21,545 bases of DNA. Source: LW23 sp041287705. Lineage in GTDB: Bacteria; Verrucomicrobiota; Verrucomicrobiia; Methylacidiphilales; UBA1321. Position numbers and translations under genes: made by a program. The DNA is taken from positions 1 through 21,545 of the forward strand of contig JBGGNE010000023.1 of the NCBI GenBank assembly GCA_041287705.1, given 5' to 3'. Positions 7,164 to 15,397 of this stretch are shown here, one piece after another. The notes below the pieces were generated by a model. That model had not been told where the DNA came from and searched no databases. It worked only from the letters and a program-made list of their open reading frames with translations. Numbering within the stretch: position 1 is the first letter of the stretch; every line of letters starts with the position of its first letter.

Positions 7164-7448
7164 ATGAAAAACATTACCCACAACTCCTTCTCCTTCCTTG
7201 CTTCCACAATCCGCCTTGCCGCAGTTGTCGTCACACTCGGTGTTGTGTCCATTGCCCAGGCCGGACAGGTTCCCGCTGATGATACGTACTTCCCTCAGTT
7301 CGACGGACCCGCTCAGCACATAAAGCAGGCCCCCCGCCAGAGCCAGGTCAAAAAGTCGAGCATCAACCGCCAGCGCGCCACTACGGGCACGGGCAATCGC
7401 CACTCGTTTCTCACCCCCGGCGGCTACTCAGTGCAGTGGGCTGACTAA
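7164..7448 (+). CDS. Small secreted protein of unknown function
   Basis: A 94-residue product. The start at 7164 is preferred because GAGGA lies eight bases upstream; an ATG at 7149 in frame has none. Residues 1-33 form a signal peptide: basic start, hydrophobic core STIRLAAVVVTLGVVSIAQA, and a signal peptidase I site AQA-G. The mature part of about 60 residues is polar and basic, with no cysteines or recognisable domain. It is a single-gene unit ended by a strong terminator and divergent from the signalling operon. It shares a promoter layout with the efflux operon, so it is probably induced by the same system and acts in the periplasm or outside the cell. I do not recognise the family. Confidence 0.72.
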   Translation: MKNITHNSFSFLASTIRLAAVVVTLGVVSIAQAGQVPADDTYFPQFDGPAQHIKQAPRQSQVKKSSINRQRATTGTGNRHSFLTPGGYSVQWAD

Positions 7449-7498
7449 ATCATAGCCTCTGGCGCTCTCAAAACAACAAAACCGATTCATTCGAAAAC

Positions 7499-7544
7499 AA
7501 GCACTGCCTGGTTCTCCTGCGGGAAAACCAGGCAGTGCTTTTTT
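7499..7544 (+). terminator. Rho-independent terminator of the small secreted protein gene
   Basis: AAGCACTGCCTGGTT (7499-7513) pairs perfectly with AACCAGGCAGTGCTT (7526-7540) around a 12-base loop, and the RNA would end in a run of six U (7539-7544). It lies about 50 bases past the stop codon. Confidence 0.93.
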
Positions 7545-7932
7545 GCATTCGCTGTCGGGCAGACCTGGGTGCCTGGAGGCGTCACAGATGCCGGCACCAG
7601 CTCCGCTAATCCAGGGGAACCACGAATCGGAGAGGAATTCTGAGGATGCCGTTCAAAGAGCCGTTTTACAGTTCCGATCCGGCAAAGTCGGATTTAATGC
7701 TTGCAATAACAATTATTTTCAATAAATTCAAAAATATGCAAAATATGAGGCCTGCATCGCATGCTGTTCTCTGATTGCGCTCCTGATCGGTGCGGCAACA
7801 GAGCACCTTTGCAGTCAGTTCAAGGTCCCCGCCCTGACAAGTTTATCCCAGCCAAACATACCGGGCAATGCCTAACGGTTTGTTTCCCATTTAATACTTG
7901 CAATGACGCTTATTTTCACAAAATTCAAACGC
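7545..7932. other. Gene-free stretch with a decayed duplicate of a pseudopilin gene start
   Basis: Between the terminator and the first pseudopilin gene there is no convincing gene. Bases 7545-7690 hold a short hairpin (CTCCG ... CGGAG, around 7605-7635) but no riboswitch core that I can recognise. Bases 7692-7787 are a degraded copy of the 5' end of the next gene. Bases 7889-7932 are the matching intact upstream segment. A weak promoter reading is TTGCAA (7898) with AAAATT 16 bases on, which would give an almost leaderless transcript. Confidence 0.6.
7692..7787 (+). pseudogene. Remnant of a duplicated pseudopilin (cassette protein D) 5' end
   Basis: The segment aligns with 7889-7985, which covers the upstream region and first codons of the intact pseudopilin gene, at roughly three quarters identity by eye. 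Shared blocks include ATTTAAT-CTTGCAAT, TTATTTTC, ATTCAAA, ATGCAAA, CCTGCATCGC and CTCTGATTG. The remnant reads MQNMRPASHAVL and then a stop, because one base is missing just before the FTLIE-coding region. Similarity fades after about 7787, so only the leader and start of the gene remain. This points to an old tandem duplication or to remains of a former neighbouring cassette. Confidence 0.65.
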
Positions 7933-8556
7933 ATGCAAATTCGACGCCCTGCATCGCGCGCTTTCACTCTGATTGAGATCCTGGCCGTCGTGAGCATCCT
8001 GGCTGTGATGCTGGGAATGACGTTGCCGGCGCTGACAGGTGTGTCAAAGGCAAACCAGCTGGGCAACGCCTCGCGGCTGGTTTCCAATCTTTTGTCCATT
8101 GCCCGTACAGAAGCGATAACCCAACGGGTTCGGACACGCTTTGTGGTGGTGAAAAACTGGGAGGGCCAGCCCCAGGCGAGTTATCGCCGAATGAGCGTCT
8201 GGAAGTATGACACGGAGCATGCGGACTGGATTCAGGTCGTCAAGTGGGAAGAGATTCCCCAGGGGGTGACGTTTGATCCCGCTTCAGGCAGCTACACGGG
8301 CGAGTCGGATGCCAACCACCTGTTGGCCAATGCCGGGGTGAATACCTTTTCCGTTGAAGTAAGGGGCAAAAACGTGGAGCTGCAGTACGCGGAATTTTCC
8401 CCGAGCGGAGCGGCTTCCATGCCCGCGATGACGGGGCTGGATATCTGGATGGCCCTGACCAGGGAAAAGCCGGCATCCGCGGCGGGTGCCCCGGCCAACT
8501 ACGCTAAAATCAGTGCCAACACGCTTACCGGACGTATTAAAATAGATCGCCCATGA
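7933..8556 (+). CDS. Type IV pilin-like protein, Verru_Chthon cassette protein D
   Basis: Prepilin-like protein of 207 residues beginning MQIRRPASRA with the class III signal RA-FTLIEILAVVSILAVMLG; cleavage should fall after Ala14 and the hydrophobic helix would anchor it in the inner membrane before assembly. The conserved E5 of the mature protein is present. The C-terminal half is a GspH/pseudopilin-like globular region (TRFVVVKNWE, MSVWKYDTEHADWIQV). ATG 7933 gives a short basic leader typical of prepilins; ATG 7903 would add ten residues. It is the first gene of the D-B-C-A run, and its last base overlaps gene B by ATGA. Size, order and motif fit TIGR02596. The role of the cassette is not established. 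Confidence 0.88.
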   Translation: MQIRRPASRAFTLIEILAVVSILAVMLGMTLPALTGVSKANQLGNASRLVSNLLSIARTEAITQRVRTRFVVVKNWEGQPQASYRRMSVWKYDTEHADWIQVVKWEEIPQGVTFDPASGSYTGESDANHLLANAGVNTFSVEVRGKNVELQYAEFSPSGAASMPAMTGLDIWMALTREKPASAAGAPANYAKISANTLTGRIKIDRP

Positions 8557-9077
8557 AATCGACGTCATTAGCAAAAACGCGGTGGCACCGGGCAGGCACC
8601 AGTGCGCTCAGGAGCGGCGGCGCCTTCTCCCTGGTGGAAGTCGTGATTGCTCTGGGTCTGGTTTCCTTTGCCCTGATTGCGATTCTCGGGCTGATTCTGG
8701 TAGGCATGTCCTCCCTGAAGGAATCAGTGGCCGATACCTCGACCAGCCTGCTTGCGCTAAATGTGCGTGAGACTCTGGTAGGCAAGCGTTGCGAAGCCGG
8801 AGCTCTGGGGCCGTTCTATTATGATGCCAGTACAAGATATCAGGCTGAATTGCCGGATGCTGACAGTTTTTACCGGGTCGATGTCACTCTGGCGCCTCCC
8901 AGTCCGGCTATCCCCGACACCAAAATGCTGGTAGCTTCTGTTGTGATTACCTGGCCCACGGGCCCCACGGGAGAGCAGGGTGCGCAGCGCTTTCAGACCA
9001 GCTTTTTTGTGACTCCCGTGACAGGCGCGGGTTGGAAATCCCTGGATGCCGCTTTCGTTCCCAAGATCGGCTTATGA
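8553..9077 (+). CDS. Type IV pilin-like protein, Verru_Chthon cassette protein B
   Basis: A 174-residue prepilin-like protein with a long basic leader and the cleavage motif GGA-FSLVEVVIALGLVSFALIAI. The mature protein keeps Glu5. It resembles PilV/GspI-type minor pseudopilins in having a single N-terminal helix, a TSLLALNVRETLVGK linker and a small beta domain (FYRVDVTLAPP, LVASVVITWP). The start ATG overlaps the stop of gene D (ATGA), and its own stop overlaps the start of gene C the same way, so translation is coupled through the run. It matches cassette protein B (TIGR02598) by position and character. It probably forms part of a minor pseudopilin tip complex or an envelope-spanning filament. 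Confidence 0.88.
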   Translation: MKSTSLAKTRWHRAGTSALRSGGAFSLVEVVIALGLVSFALIAILGLILVGMSSLKESVADTSTSLLALNVRETLVGKRCEAGALGPFYYDASTRYQAELPDADSFYRVDVTLAPPSPAIPDTKMLVASVVITWPTGPTGEQGAQRFQTSFFVTPVTGAGWKSLDAAFVPKIGL

Positions 9078-10114
9078 AAAAGTTCCAGGATTGTCCTGCC
9101 CCGCGGCGCTCCGCGCGAGCCTTCTCCCTGGTGGAGATGATCGTGGCCATGAGTGTTTTTGCCATCCTGATGGTGTTTCTGGCCTATGTTGTCAACGGTG
9201 CTCAGAAGGCCTGGCTGATGGGGGATCAGAAAGTGGAAATCTACCAGAGCGGCAGAGCTGCCCTGGAGCTTTTCTCCAGAGAACTTTCCGGCGCTGTTGT
9301 CAGCGACAAAATCCAGTTTGTTCAGACTCCAGATCTGGCGGCAAAAGTAACGGATCTGGCGACCAACGCGCCGAGCCTTTTCTGGATGGCACCCGGAAAG
9401 TCGACCGATAAAGGCAATTTGAGTGAAATCGGCTACTACCTGACGCGCAACGCAGCGAAGAAGACCTACCAGCTCAATCGCTTTTACGTCAGTGGCGACA
9501 ATGCGGATGGTTATTATCTGGGTCTGGATAACTATAGCCTACAGACAACCGCGAATAAAAGGATCTGGAGCTTCGCCAACGAAGCGCGGTGGATCACCAC
9601 GTTGAATGCGCTGGCCTTTAATCCCACCAGCACCAAGAAAGTCGTATCTGTGGTGGCGGATGGTGTGGTTGCGATGTGGATCCGCTGTCTCGATCCGGCG
9701 GGCAATCCGATCCCTTGGCTTTCTCAGGCTCCGGCCCCCTATTCCTCCGGGACCATTCAGTTTTCTTCCGGCGCCTGTTTTCAGATGACGACAGCCGATG
9801 CCCCTTTCAGTGATGCCGCGGCTACTTTTTCCAATGAAGAGAAAACATTTCAATACACAAGCGGCCCGGCCAATCCCTCCACGACCCCGGCAACCGCCGT
9901 GGCAAACCGGCTTCCGGCCAGCGTTGAAATCACCCTGATCGTAGTCGATTCCTACACGCTGAGGCGTAATGTAACGATTCCTGCCATGCCAACCCTGGTC
10001 AGTGCGAAAGAGGTAACTGGGCAGATCAAACAGTTTCAGACGGACCTTGTGAAGGCTGGGATCTCCACTGCCAGAACTTTCACCGTAAGAGTTAAACTCG
10101 TAAACGGACTTTGA
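9074..10114 (+). CDS. Type IV pilin-like protein, Verru_Chthon cassette protein C
   Basis: A 346-residue PilW/GspJ-like prepilin. The start at 9074 (ATGA overlap with gene B) gives MKKFQDCPAPRRSARA followed by FSLVEMIVAMSVFAILMVFL, with cleavage after RA and Glu5 retained; the in-frame ATG at 9032 lies inside gene B and is less likely. After the helix comes the usual GRAALELFSRELSGAVV segment of GspJ-like proteins and a long beta-rich domain ending TFTVRVKLVNGL. It fits TIGR02599 by order and length. Its stop codon overlaps a possible TTG start of gene A. Confidence 0.88.
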   Translation: MKKFQDCPAPRRSARAFSLVEMIVAMSVFAILMVFLAYVVNGAQKAWLMGDQKVEIYQSGRAALELFSRELSGAVVSDKIQFVQTPDLAAKVTDLATNAPSLFWMAPGKSTDKGNLSEIGYYLTRNAAKKTYQLNRFYVSGDNADGYYLGLDNYSLQTTANKRIWSFANEARWITTLNALAFNPTSTKKVVSVVADGVVAMWIRCLDPAGNPIPWLSQAPAPYSSGTIQFSSGACFQMTTADAPFSDAAATFSNEEKTFQYTSGPANPSTTPATAVANRLPASVEITLIVVDSYTLRRNVTIPAMPTLVSAKEVTGQIKQFQTDLVKAGISTARTFTVRVKLVNGL

Positions 10115-10119
10115 TTCCC

Positions 10120-13100
10120 ATGAACAGCCGATTCAAGCGCAGGCAAAAGCAAAAAGGCATGGCCCTGGTCATTACCATGGCCCTTATCACCATCATCACG
10201 ATCCTGATTCTGGGGTTTATGGTCAGCATGAGGACCGAAAGGCTCGCGGCCAGATCCATGGCGGAGAATGAACGCGCCAAGCAGGTGGCACAGTCCGCCC
10301 TGGTACATGCTGTTTCGCTTCTGAGGGACAATATCCCCGATCCGACCGATCCCACGGTGGAAACCCCGGCTAAAAGCGCGAAGCACTGGTACTCCAATCC
10401 GGGACGGCTGACGGTTGTGGATGGCTCCGGAGTTCGACATATCTCCCTGCACTCTGGAGAGGCGTCTGCCAGTGATCCACTGGTGGCGGCCAATGTGAAT
10501 GCCCAGTCCGTCACCGGCGATAAATATCCCATTACCGGAAGCAGCGATCCCATGTGGGTGGCCTGGGTTCCGCTTCTTCAGGACAACGCGGCGCCCCCTG
10601 GTGCAGCCAACAAGCTGGTGGGACGTTACGCTTTCTGGATGGATGACGAGGCGACCAAGGTGAATGTGAACGTGGCCCGCGGCAAGCCCGCCACGATGGC
10701 CGACGCCCTGAAGTTACCGTCGGACTGGGGAAGTTCGGGCCCGCGCGATCTGCTGCCGTATCTGGGGCAAAGTTTTACGGTAGGGGCTACCACCTATGCC
10801 ATCACCCACCCGGCCGCCGTTAACGCCGATACCCTGGGTTTGGCGGTGCTGAGTCTGGAGACGGACATTGCGAACAAGGGCTTCCTCCGTACGCCTGAGG
10901 CCATCAGGAAGTATATGGATGTCAACAAGAATGGGCTGGCCGATGACAATGTGTCCGCACAGTCGACCGCCTATGAGGCGGAGAAATTCAATCTGACCGT
11001 CTTCGGGAACAGCCCGGAATTCAACGTCTTTGGCAAATCGAGGATCTTTCTGACAAAGTGGGCGTCTGATACCGAAGATGGTCCGGGCTACCAGCACAGC
11101 TACCATCCGGAGCAGCCCATGACGTTTTATGCCTACACCATGGGGCTCTCCACGGCGGAAGCGATGCAATCCACTGCCCAGATGCTTGCGGACGTCCGCG
11201 ACATCCAGGTGCCTGTCATCAGCACGCTGGCCCGCTATTTGCAGCGCACCGACTGGCCCGGCATGGAGGGATCTCACTTCCGCTGGGCAGCGACTGGTCC
11301 GGAAGAATCGGAACAGATCGCCGTTAACATGAATTCCATCATCAGCTACGCGCTCCGGGGCTCTCCGGGTGGCCAGGGAACAGCCGCAACCGGCAGCAAT
11401 GTGTGCGATGATCTGGACAGGAAATGGGGAATGGCCGGCGATTACCCGACGTATACCGGGCCGAAAGGAAACTTCTGGAAAGGGCCGATCAGCGGCAAAG
11501 GTTTCCTCGGGATCCATCCGTTTCCCCAGTTAAGCGAAATGGGTATCCGGCTGACCCCGCTTGCGGGAACCGCCGCAAGCAACTTCAGGCTTCAGGTGGA
11601 TCTGATGCAGGAGGTCTACCTGCCGCCCGGCTACTTTAGAAACACCGGGGCCGGGACCGGGATGTGGACGGCACCGAGTGGAACTTCGGGTTATCAGTCG
11701 GCGAGTTACGCACCGTATGTCCGGGTAGAGGTGATTCCGCCTGCCGGAGCGGCGCGTATCAACACCACCACAAATAACAGCACCTCCGGAACGGCCGAAG
11801 CCTGGAAGGGAAATACCCTGGGAACGGCAGGGCCGACCGTGGATGGCTATGCCGTGCTTACCATGGGCCGGGTGGTATCCACGGGTGCCAGCTTCACCAC
11901 TACCGGCGGATCTCCGGCCAATTTTTCAAGAACCGGGAGTTATACGGTCAAGGTGAGGGTCCGGGCGGGACTGGGAGCCAGCGCCAGTAACTTTGCGAGC
12001 CAGATTGCGCCTTTCCCTGTACCCTCTTCCCAGGCGCCCACTGGATCTGTGCCGGCCGGCCTGATGGCTACCCCAGAGTCCGATGGCTACTTTGAGTTTT
12101 CCTTCGTTATCAACGGGGCTGACGTGCAGGGTATGATTGATGATCCCACCCTGAGGCCGCGGCTGACCGTGGAACTGGACGATCCCCGGACCTATTACAA
12201 AAAGACGAGCTGGAAGACGATGCCGGCCTCTGAGGACACCCTGGGTTTTCCAAACACGAATTCCACCGCCGACGACTCCAAACTCAGCAAGTTCGCAATG
12301 TGGGATCTGTACAAGACGGGCAGGCTGGGAGCAGGCTACCTGTCACTGATCCCTACGGGAATGCAGAGGGGAGTCTCCTGGGACACCTTGAATTTTCACA
12401 AGACTTCTGCATCCCCTACCGATCTTCCCGACTGGCTGGTGATGGATCTGGTGGCACCCTATTTCGGGGCGCGGATTTCGAGAAGAAACAGCACGACGGG
12501 GAAGATCAACCTGAATTCGCGCATCTATCCCGACTCCAACCCGAACTTTGCACCACCGCCCCGGGTGAAACCTTTGCAGGCCCTCCTGGCGAACATGCCC
12601 AATGGGAACAACGCCGCGGCAGCCCTGTCGGCCTGGCAGACTTCCGCTAAGGGTTTCGATCATGTCGGCCGGATATGCGAGGTGCCTGGCGTGGCTGATG
12701 ATGCGCTGGGATCCACCGATTTCGACAAAGAAGTCCTGGTGCGCAATCTGGCCGGAATGATGACCACACAATCCAATGTCTTTGGAATATGGGGCGTGGC
12801 GCAGACTGTCAGGAAAAAATCCAGTTCCACCAACTACGGCGTCTTTGAAAAAGGGGACGCTGTGACAGGGGAGAAGCGCTTCTACGCCGTGGTAGAACGG
12901 TACGTGTGGGAGGGCAAGGACGGTATTGGCGGGAACGGAGAAATAGCGGCAACGGGAACATATGGCGCGCTTGCCGTGGGTGTGAACGTGCCGACGAGCC
13001 CTGCCATGCCCCCTACGGACGGCTATGTTGCGGCCAACGGTATCTTCAGTGGAAGAGTGCAGACGAGCAAAGCCAGCTTCGTCTGGCCCCAGGTGGACGG

Positions 13101-13230
13101 CCCCCAGGCTCCGGCGCTCCTTCCCGCCCATGGAACTGTAATCTATAAGAATACGCCAATAGAGAATGCGAACAACCCGATGGCCGCCCTGATGAAATAC
13201 CGGATCATCTATTTTGTCTATCTGGACTAA
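10120..13230 (+). CDS. Large pilin-like protein, Verru_Chthon cassette protein A
   Basis: A 1036-residue protein with a basic leader (MNSRFKRRQKQKG) then MALVITMALITIITILILGF, a PilX/GspK-like start in which the usual FTLIE is replaced by MALVI. Residues RTERLAARSMAENERAKQVAQSALVHAV resemble GspK/PilX proteins. The rest is a very large, Gly/Thr/Ser-rich, beta-rich extracellular or periplasmic region with few cysteines. The start is ATG 10120, five bases past the stop of gene C; TTG 10111 (TTGA overlap) is the alternative and would keep the coupling pattern of the cassette. It matches TIGR02600, the largest member of the cassette, and could be the tip or effector of the filament. A signal for sortase or PEP-CTERM anchoring is not seen at the C-terminus. 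Confidence 0.86.
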   Translation: MNSRFKRRQKQKGMALVITMALITIITILILGFMVSMRTERLAARSMAENERAKQVAQSALVHAVSLLRDNIPDPTDPTVETPAKSAKHWYSNPGRLTVVDGSGVRHISLHSGEASASDPLVAANVNAQSVTGDKYPITGSSDPMWVAWVPLLQDNAAPPGAANKLVGRYAFWMDDEATKVNVNVARGKPATMADALKLPSDWGSSGPRDLLPYLGQSFTVGATTYAITHPAAVNADTLGLAVLSLETDIANKGFLRTPEAIRKYMDVNKNGLADDNVSAQSTAYEAEKFNLTVFGNSPEFNVFGKSRIFLTKWASDTEDGPGYQHSYHPEQPMTFYAYTMGLSTAEAMQSTAQMLADVRDIQVPVISTLARYLQRTDWPGMEGSHFRWAATGPEESEQIAVNMNSIISYALRGSPGGQGTAATGSNVCDDLDRKWGMAGDYPTYTGPKGNFWKGPISGKGFLGIHPFPQLSEMGIRLTPLAGTAASNFRLQVDLMQEVYLPPGYFRNTGAGTGMWTAPSGTSGYQSASYAPYVRVEVIPPAGAARINTTTNNSTSGTAEAWKGNTLGTAGPTVDGYAVLTMGRVVSTGASFTTTGGSPANFSRTGSYTVKVRVRAGLGASASNFASQIAPFPVPSSQAPTGSVPAGLMATPESDGYFEFSFVINGADVQGMIDDPTLRPRLTVELDDPRTYYKKTSWKTMPASEDTLGFPNTNSTADDSKLSKFAMWDLYKTGRLGAGYLSLIPTGMQRGVSWDTLNFHKTSASPTDLPDWLVMDLVAPYFGARISRRNSTTGKINLNSRIYPDSNPNFAPPPRVKPLQALLANMPNGNNAAAALSAWQTSAKGFDHVGRICEVPGVADDALGSTDFDKEVLVRNLAGMMTTQSNVFGIWGVAQTVRKKSSSTNYGVFEKGDAVTGEKRFYAVVERYVWEGKDGIGGNGEIAATGTYGALAVGVNVPTSPAMPPTDGYVAANGIFSGRVQTSKASFVWPQVDGPQAPALLPAHGTVIYKNTPIENANNPMAALMKYRIIYFVYLD

Positions 13231-13275
13231 TTCCAACGTCTTAAAGACCGCCCAACTCCAACAGAAGATTATCCC

Positions 13276-13965
13276 ATGCGTTGCCTGAACTTGCTGCTCA
13301 TTCCAGTGACCGCCTTCCTGATGTGGCTCACGCCTCAGCATGGCGCGGAGGCGTCCGAAACAGCCGTCGCTCCCCTTCGACCGTCGGAGATTCTCAAATG
13401 CATGCCACCGACAGGGGAAGGCTGGCGCATGGCCACGTCCACGGCACAGGATGTGCCCGATGCCTGGCCGAGAACAAAGGCCCAGCGCGACTTTGTTCTG
13501 GAGGTCCCGCAAAAAACGGGGGCTCCGGTGGTGGTCGCCAAACTGCGTCTGACCGTCATTGATACGGGCTGCCATCCTGGAACAGTTGCCCGGTTTAACG
13601 CCGCCAAACCCGGAGATGCACAGGAGGGGCGCGAGTCCTTCAACATCGCTTCCATGCCCGCTTTCCGGAAGAAGCTAACGGATCAAAAGGAGCAGGTGGA
13701 AGCTCTTTATGAGAATCGCTTTCTCATATCCGCCACTCTGGAAATTGTGAAAACCGATGCAGGCGTGACGGCTCCCAGCCTGCACACCACGGCCGAGTGG
13801 ATTGAAAAAATGGATATGAATGCCTTGGCTTCAGCCTCCGCCAAAAAGGTGTTGGTGGACGTATCCAAAGATCGAAGTATGACCGTGGAATTCCTGGACG
13901 AAATCAATCCAAGGAGGTCATCCCGCTCCACCTGGACCTTTGCGGTGGAGATTCCCAAGCCTTAG
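13276..13965 (+). CDS. Secreted protein of unknown function downstream of the cassette
   Basis: A 229-residue product with an N-terminal signal peptide (MRCLNLLLIPVTAFLMWLTP) and a likely cleavage near GAEA-SE. The mature part is a mixed alpha/beta sequence with two Cys (LKCMPPTGEGW and TGCHPGTVARFNAA) that may form a disulphide, and ends in a beta-strand (STWTFAVEIPKP). It starts 45 bases after the cassette A stop with no terminator between, so it is probably the last gene of the cassette operon and may act with the filament in the periplasm. I do not recognise the family. Confidence 0.75.
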   Translation: MRCLNLLLIPVTAFLMWLTPQHGAEASETAVAPLRPSEILKCMPPTGEGWRMATSTAQDVPDAWPRTKAQRDFVLEVPQKTGAPVVVAKLRLTVIDTGCHPGTVARFNAAKPGDAQEGRESFNIASMPAFRKKLTDQKEQVEALYENRFLISATLEIVKTDAGVTAPSLHTTAEWIEKMDMNALASASAKKVLVDVSKDRSMTVEFLDEINPRRSSRSTWTFAVEIPKP

Positions 13966-14020
13966 CGGTTTAAAGCAAGTTTGCATAGATGAGGAAATCT
14001 TGCATTGAGTTTTAAAAATA

Positions 14021-14048
14021 TTGCATTTTTTTGCTTAAACATTAAAAT
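14021..14048 (+). promoter_or_regulatory. Possible promoter of the oxidoreductase gene
   Basis: TTGCAT (14021-14026) and TAAAAT (14043-14048) are 16 bases apart in a very AT-rich stretch (13966-14100). The -35 part lies in TTGCATTTTTTTG, which recurs with one change (TTGCCTTTTTTTG) upstream of the LacI gene at 15362. The two could be bound by the same regulator, but low complexity limits confidence. Confidence 0.3.
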
Positions 14049-14150
14049 CTTGAACATAAATTTAATTAAAAACAGCAATGAGGGAACGTCCTTAAACGGC
14101 AATTATCTTCACGATAAAAGCCCCCTCTCGGGCGAAAGTGGTGCATTGTG

Positions 14151-15347
14151 ATGAAGAAAACTCCTCCCCGCATGGCTCTGGTAGGTGTCTCCGGCTATGG
14201 ACGCGTGTACCTCCGGTGGCTCGAGGCCGCGAGGCAGAGAGGTGAGATCGAGTTTGTCGCCGCCACAGTGGTTAATCCCGAGGAAGAGCGGGAAACCTGC
14301 CAGCGCCTGGCCGGCATGGGAGTGCGCATCTACACCTCCTGGGAAACCATGCTGGAAGATCTGAAGGGGCGCCTGGATCTATGCATGATCCCCGCGCCGA
14401 TCCATCTGCATGCTTCCATCGCGGTCTCGGCACTGGAGGGTGGCGCTAATGTCCTGGTGGAAAAGCCGCTCGCCGGATCTCTCGCGCAAGCCGCATTAAT
14501 TCAGGATGCCGAGCGCCGTACCGGTCGCTGGATAGCTGTCGGATTTCAGGATGTTTACGCGCCATCCACCCAGGCTATTTCCCGCAAATTGCTGGAGGGG
14601 CGCATAGGAACTATCCAGAAAGTCCGCTGGCTTGGGTTGTGGCCTCGCACGGAGGATTACTACAGGCGCAACAACTGGGCGGGCCGCCTTTCCGTTGACG
14701 GTCTTCCCGTCAGGGATTCCCCTCTGAACAACGCCATGGCGCACTTTCTGAACCTTTCTCTGCTATGGGCTGGTTCCGCGCCCGGTTGCTGCGCCTGGCC
14801 CAGCCGGGTAACGGGAGAGCTTTTCCGCCACCATCCCATCGAAAGCTTTGACACCGCCTTCGTCCAGATCCGGACGGACACCGCGGTAGATATCCGCGCT
14901 GCGGCCACCCATTACTGCGTTAAGGAACATTCGATCCGCGTGAAGATTCAGGGAACCGAAGGGGAACTCAACTGGCACCATGGGCGGGAGGCTGTTTTGA
15001 CATTCCCCGGCGGGGAAGAACTTTATCCTCTGGAGCCTTCTCACGAGGCTTCCGTCGAATACATGTTCCGGGCTGTCTTGAGAAAATGCGTAGATCCCTC
15101 GACTCCCGTCTGCACCAGCGCCCAGGCAATGCCCCACGTGGCTGCCATTGAGGCTTTGCACCAGAGAACAGCCATCCAAACCGTAAGCGAGTACTCCGAT
15201 CCGTCGGCGGCGGATGTGGAGACGGTTCTGAAAAGGTCCCTGCGGGAAAATCGTAGCCCTTCACGGCTGGGCTACGGACGGCCCCATGACGATTCTTCTA
15301 AGTCTCTGGAAGAGAAGGCTGCGCACAAACTTTCCTCAAAACCATGA
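14151..15347 (+). CDS. Gfo/Idh/MocA-family NAD(P)-dependent oxidoreductase
   Basis: A 398-residue cytoplasmic dehydrogenase-like protein. The Rossmann motif is at 12-17 (ALVGVSGYGRVYL) and the family signature VLVEKPLAGS at 102-110 (catalytic Lys105). Members oxidise or reduce hydroxyls of sugars, inositols and related compounds; the substrate cannot be read here. The second domain includes the usual beta-sheet region (SIRVKIQGTEGELNWHHG) and the tail is polar and rather long. ATG 14151 is chosen; GTG 14148 directly before it is possible. The gene is followed 50 bases later by a LacI regulator, and such oxidoreductase/LacI pairs are frequent in carbohydrate loci of Verrucomicrobiota. Because of the AT-rich gap of about 185 bases upstream it is probably a separate transcript from the pseudopilin cassette. 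Confidence 0.88.
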   Translation: MKKTPPRMALVGVSGYGRVYLRWLEAARQRGEIEFVAATVVNPEEERETCQRLAGMGVRIYTSWETMLEDLKGRLDLCMIPAPIHLHASIAVSALEGGANVLVEKPLAGSLAQAALIQDAERRTGRWIAVGFQDVYAPSTQAISRKLLEGRIGTIQKVRWLGLWPRTEDYYRRNNWAGRLSVDGLPVRDSPLNNAMAHFLNLSLLWAGSAPGCCAWPSRVTGELFRHHPIESFDTAFVQIRTDTAVDIRAAATHYCVKEHSIRVKIQGTEGELNWHHGREAVLTFPGGEELYPLEPSHEASVEYMFRAVLRKCVDPSTPVCTSAQAMPHVAAIEALHQRTAIQTVSEYSDPSAADVETVLKRSLRENRSPSRLGYGRPHDDSSKSLEEKAAHKLSSKP

Positions 15348-15364
15348 TTTGCCTGAAAATTTTG

Positions 15365-15382
15365 CCTTTTTTTGAAAAAAGG
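15365..15382. promoter_or_regulatory. Inverted repeat upstream of the LacI-family gene
   Basis: CCTTTTTT-TG-AAAAAAGG has perfect eight-base arms around a two-base centre, sixteen bases before the ATG of the LacI gene. LacI-family operators are palindromes of about this size, so autoregulation is plausible. A weak promoter (TTGCCT at 15362, GATAGT at 15383) overlaps it. Low complexity keeps confidence down. Confidence 0.35.
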
Positions 15383-15397
15383 GATAGTTTGTGATTT

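Noticed and set aside
7442..7452. TGACTAAATCA, one base from the GntR-type operator
   Set aside because: It covers the stop codon of the small secreted protein, has a mismatch in a conserved position and no promoter around it.
7580..7640. Structured-looking stretch (CTCCG ... GGGGAACCACGAATCGGAG) suggestive of a riboswitch such as the c-di-AMP type
   Set aside because: Only a few core-like bases are present; the second conserved half and the required stems are missing, and a decayed gene copy lies downstream in place of an intact gene.
14118..14136. GCCCCCTCTCGGGC as a terminator or attenuator before the oxidoreductase gene
   Set aside because: The stem is only four pairs and there is no T-run after it.
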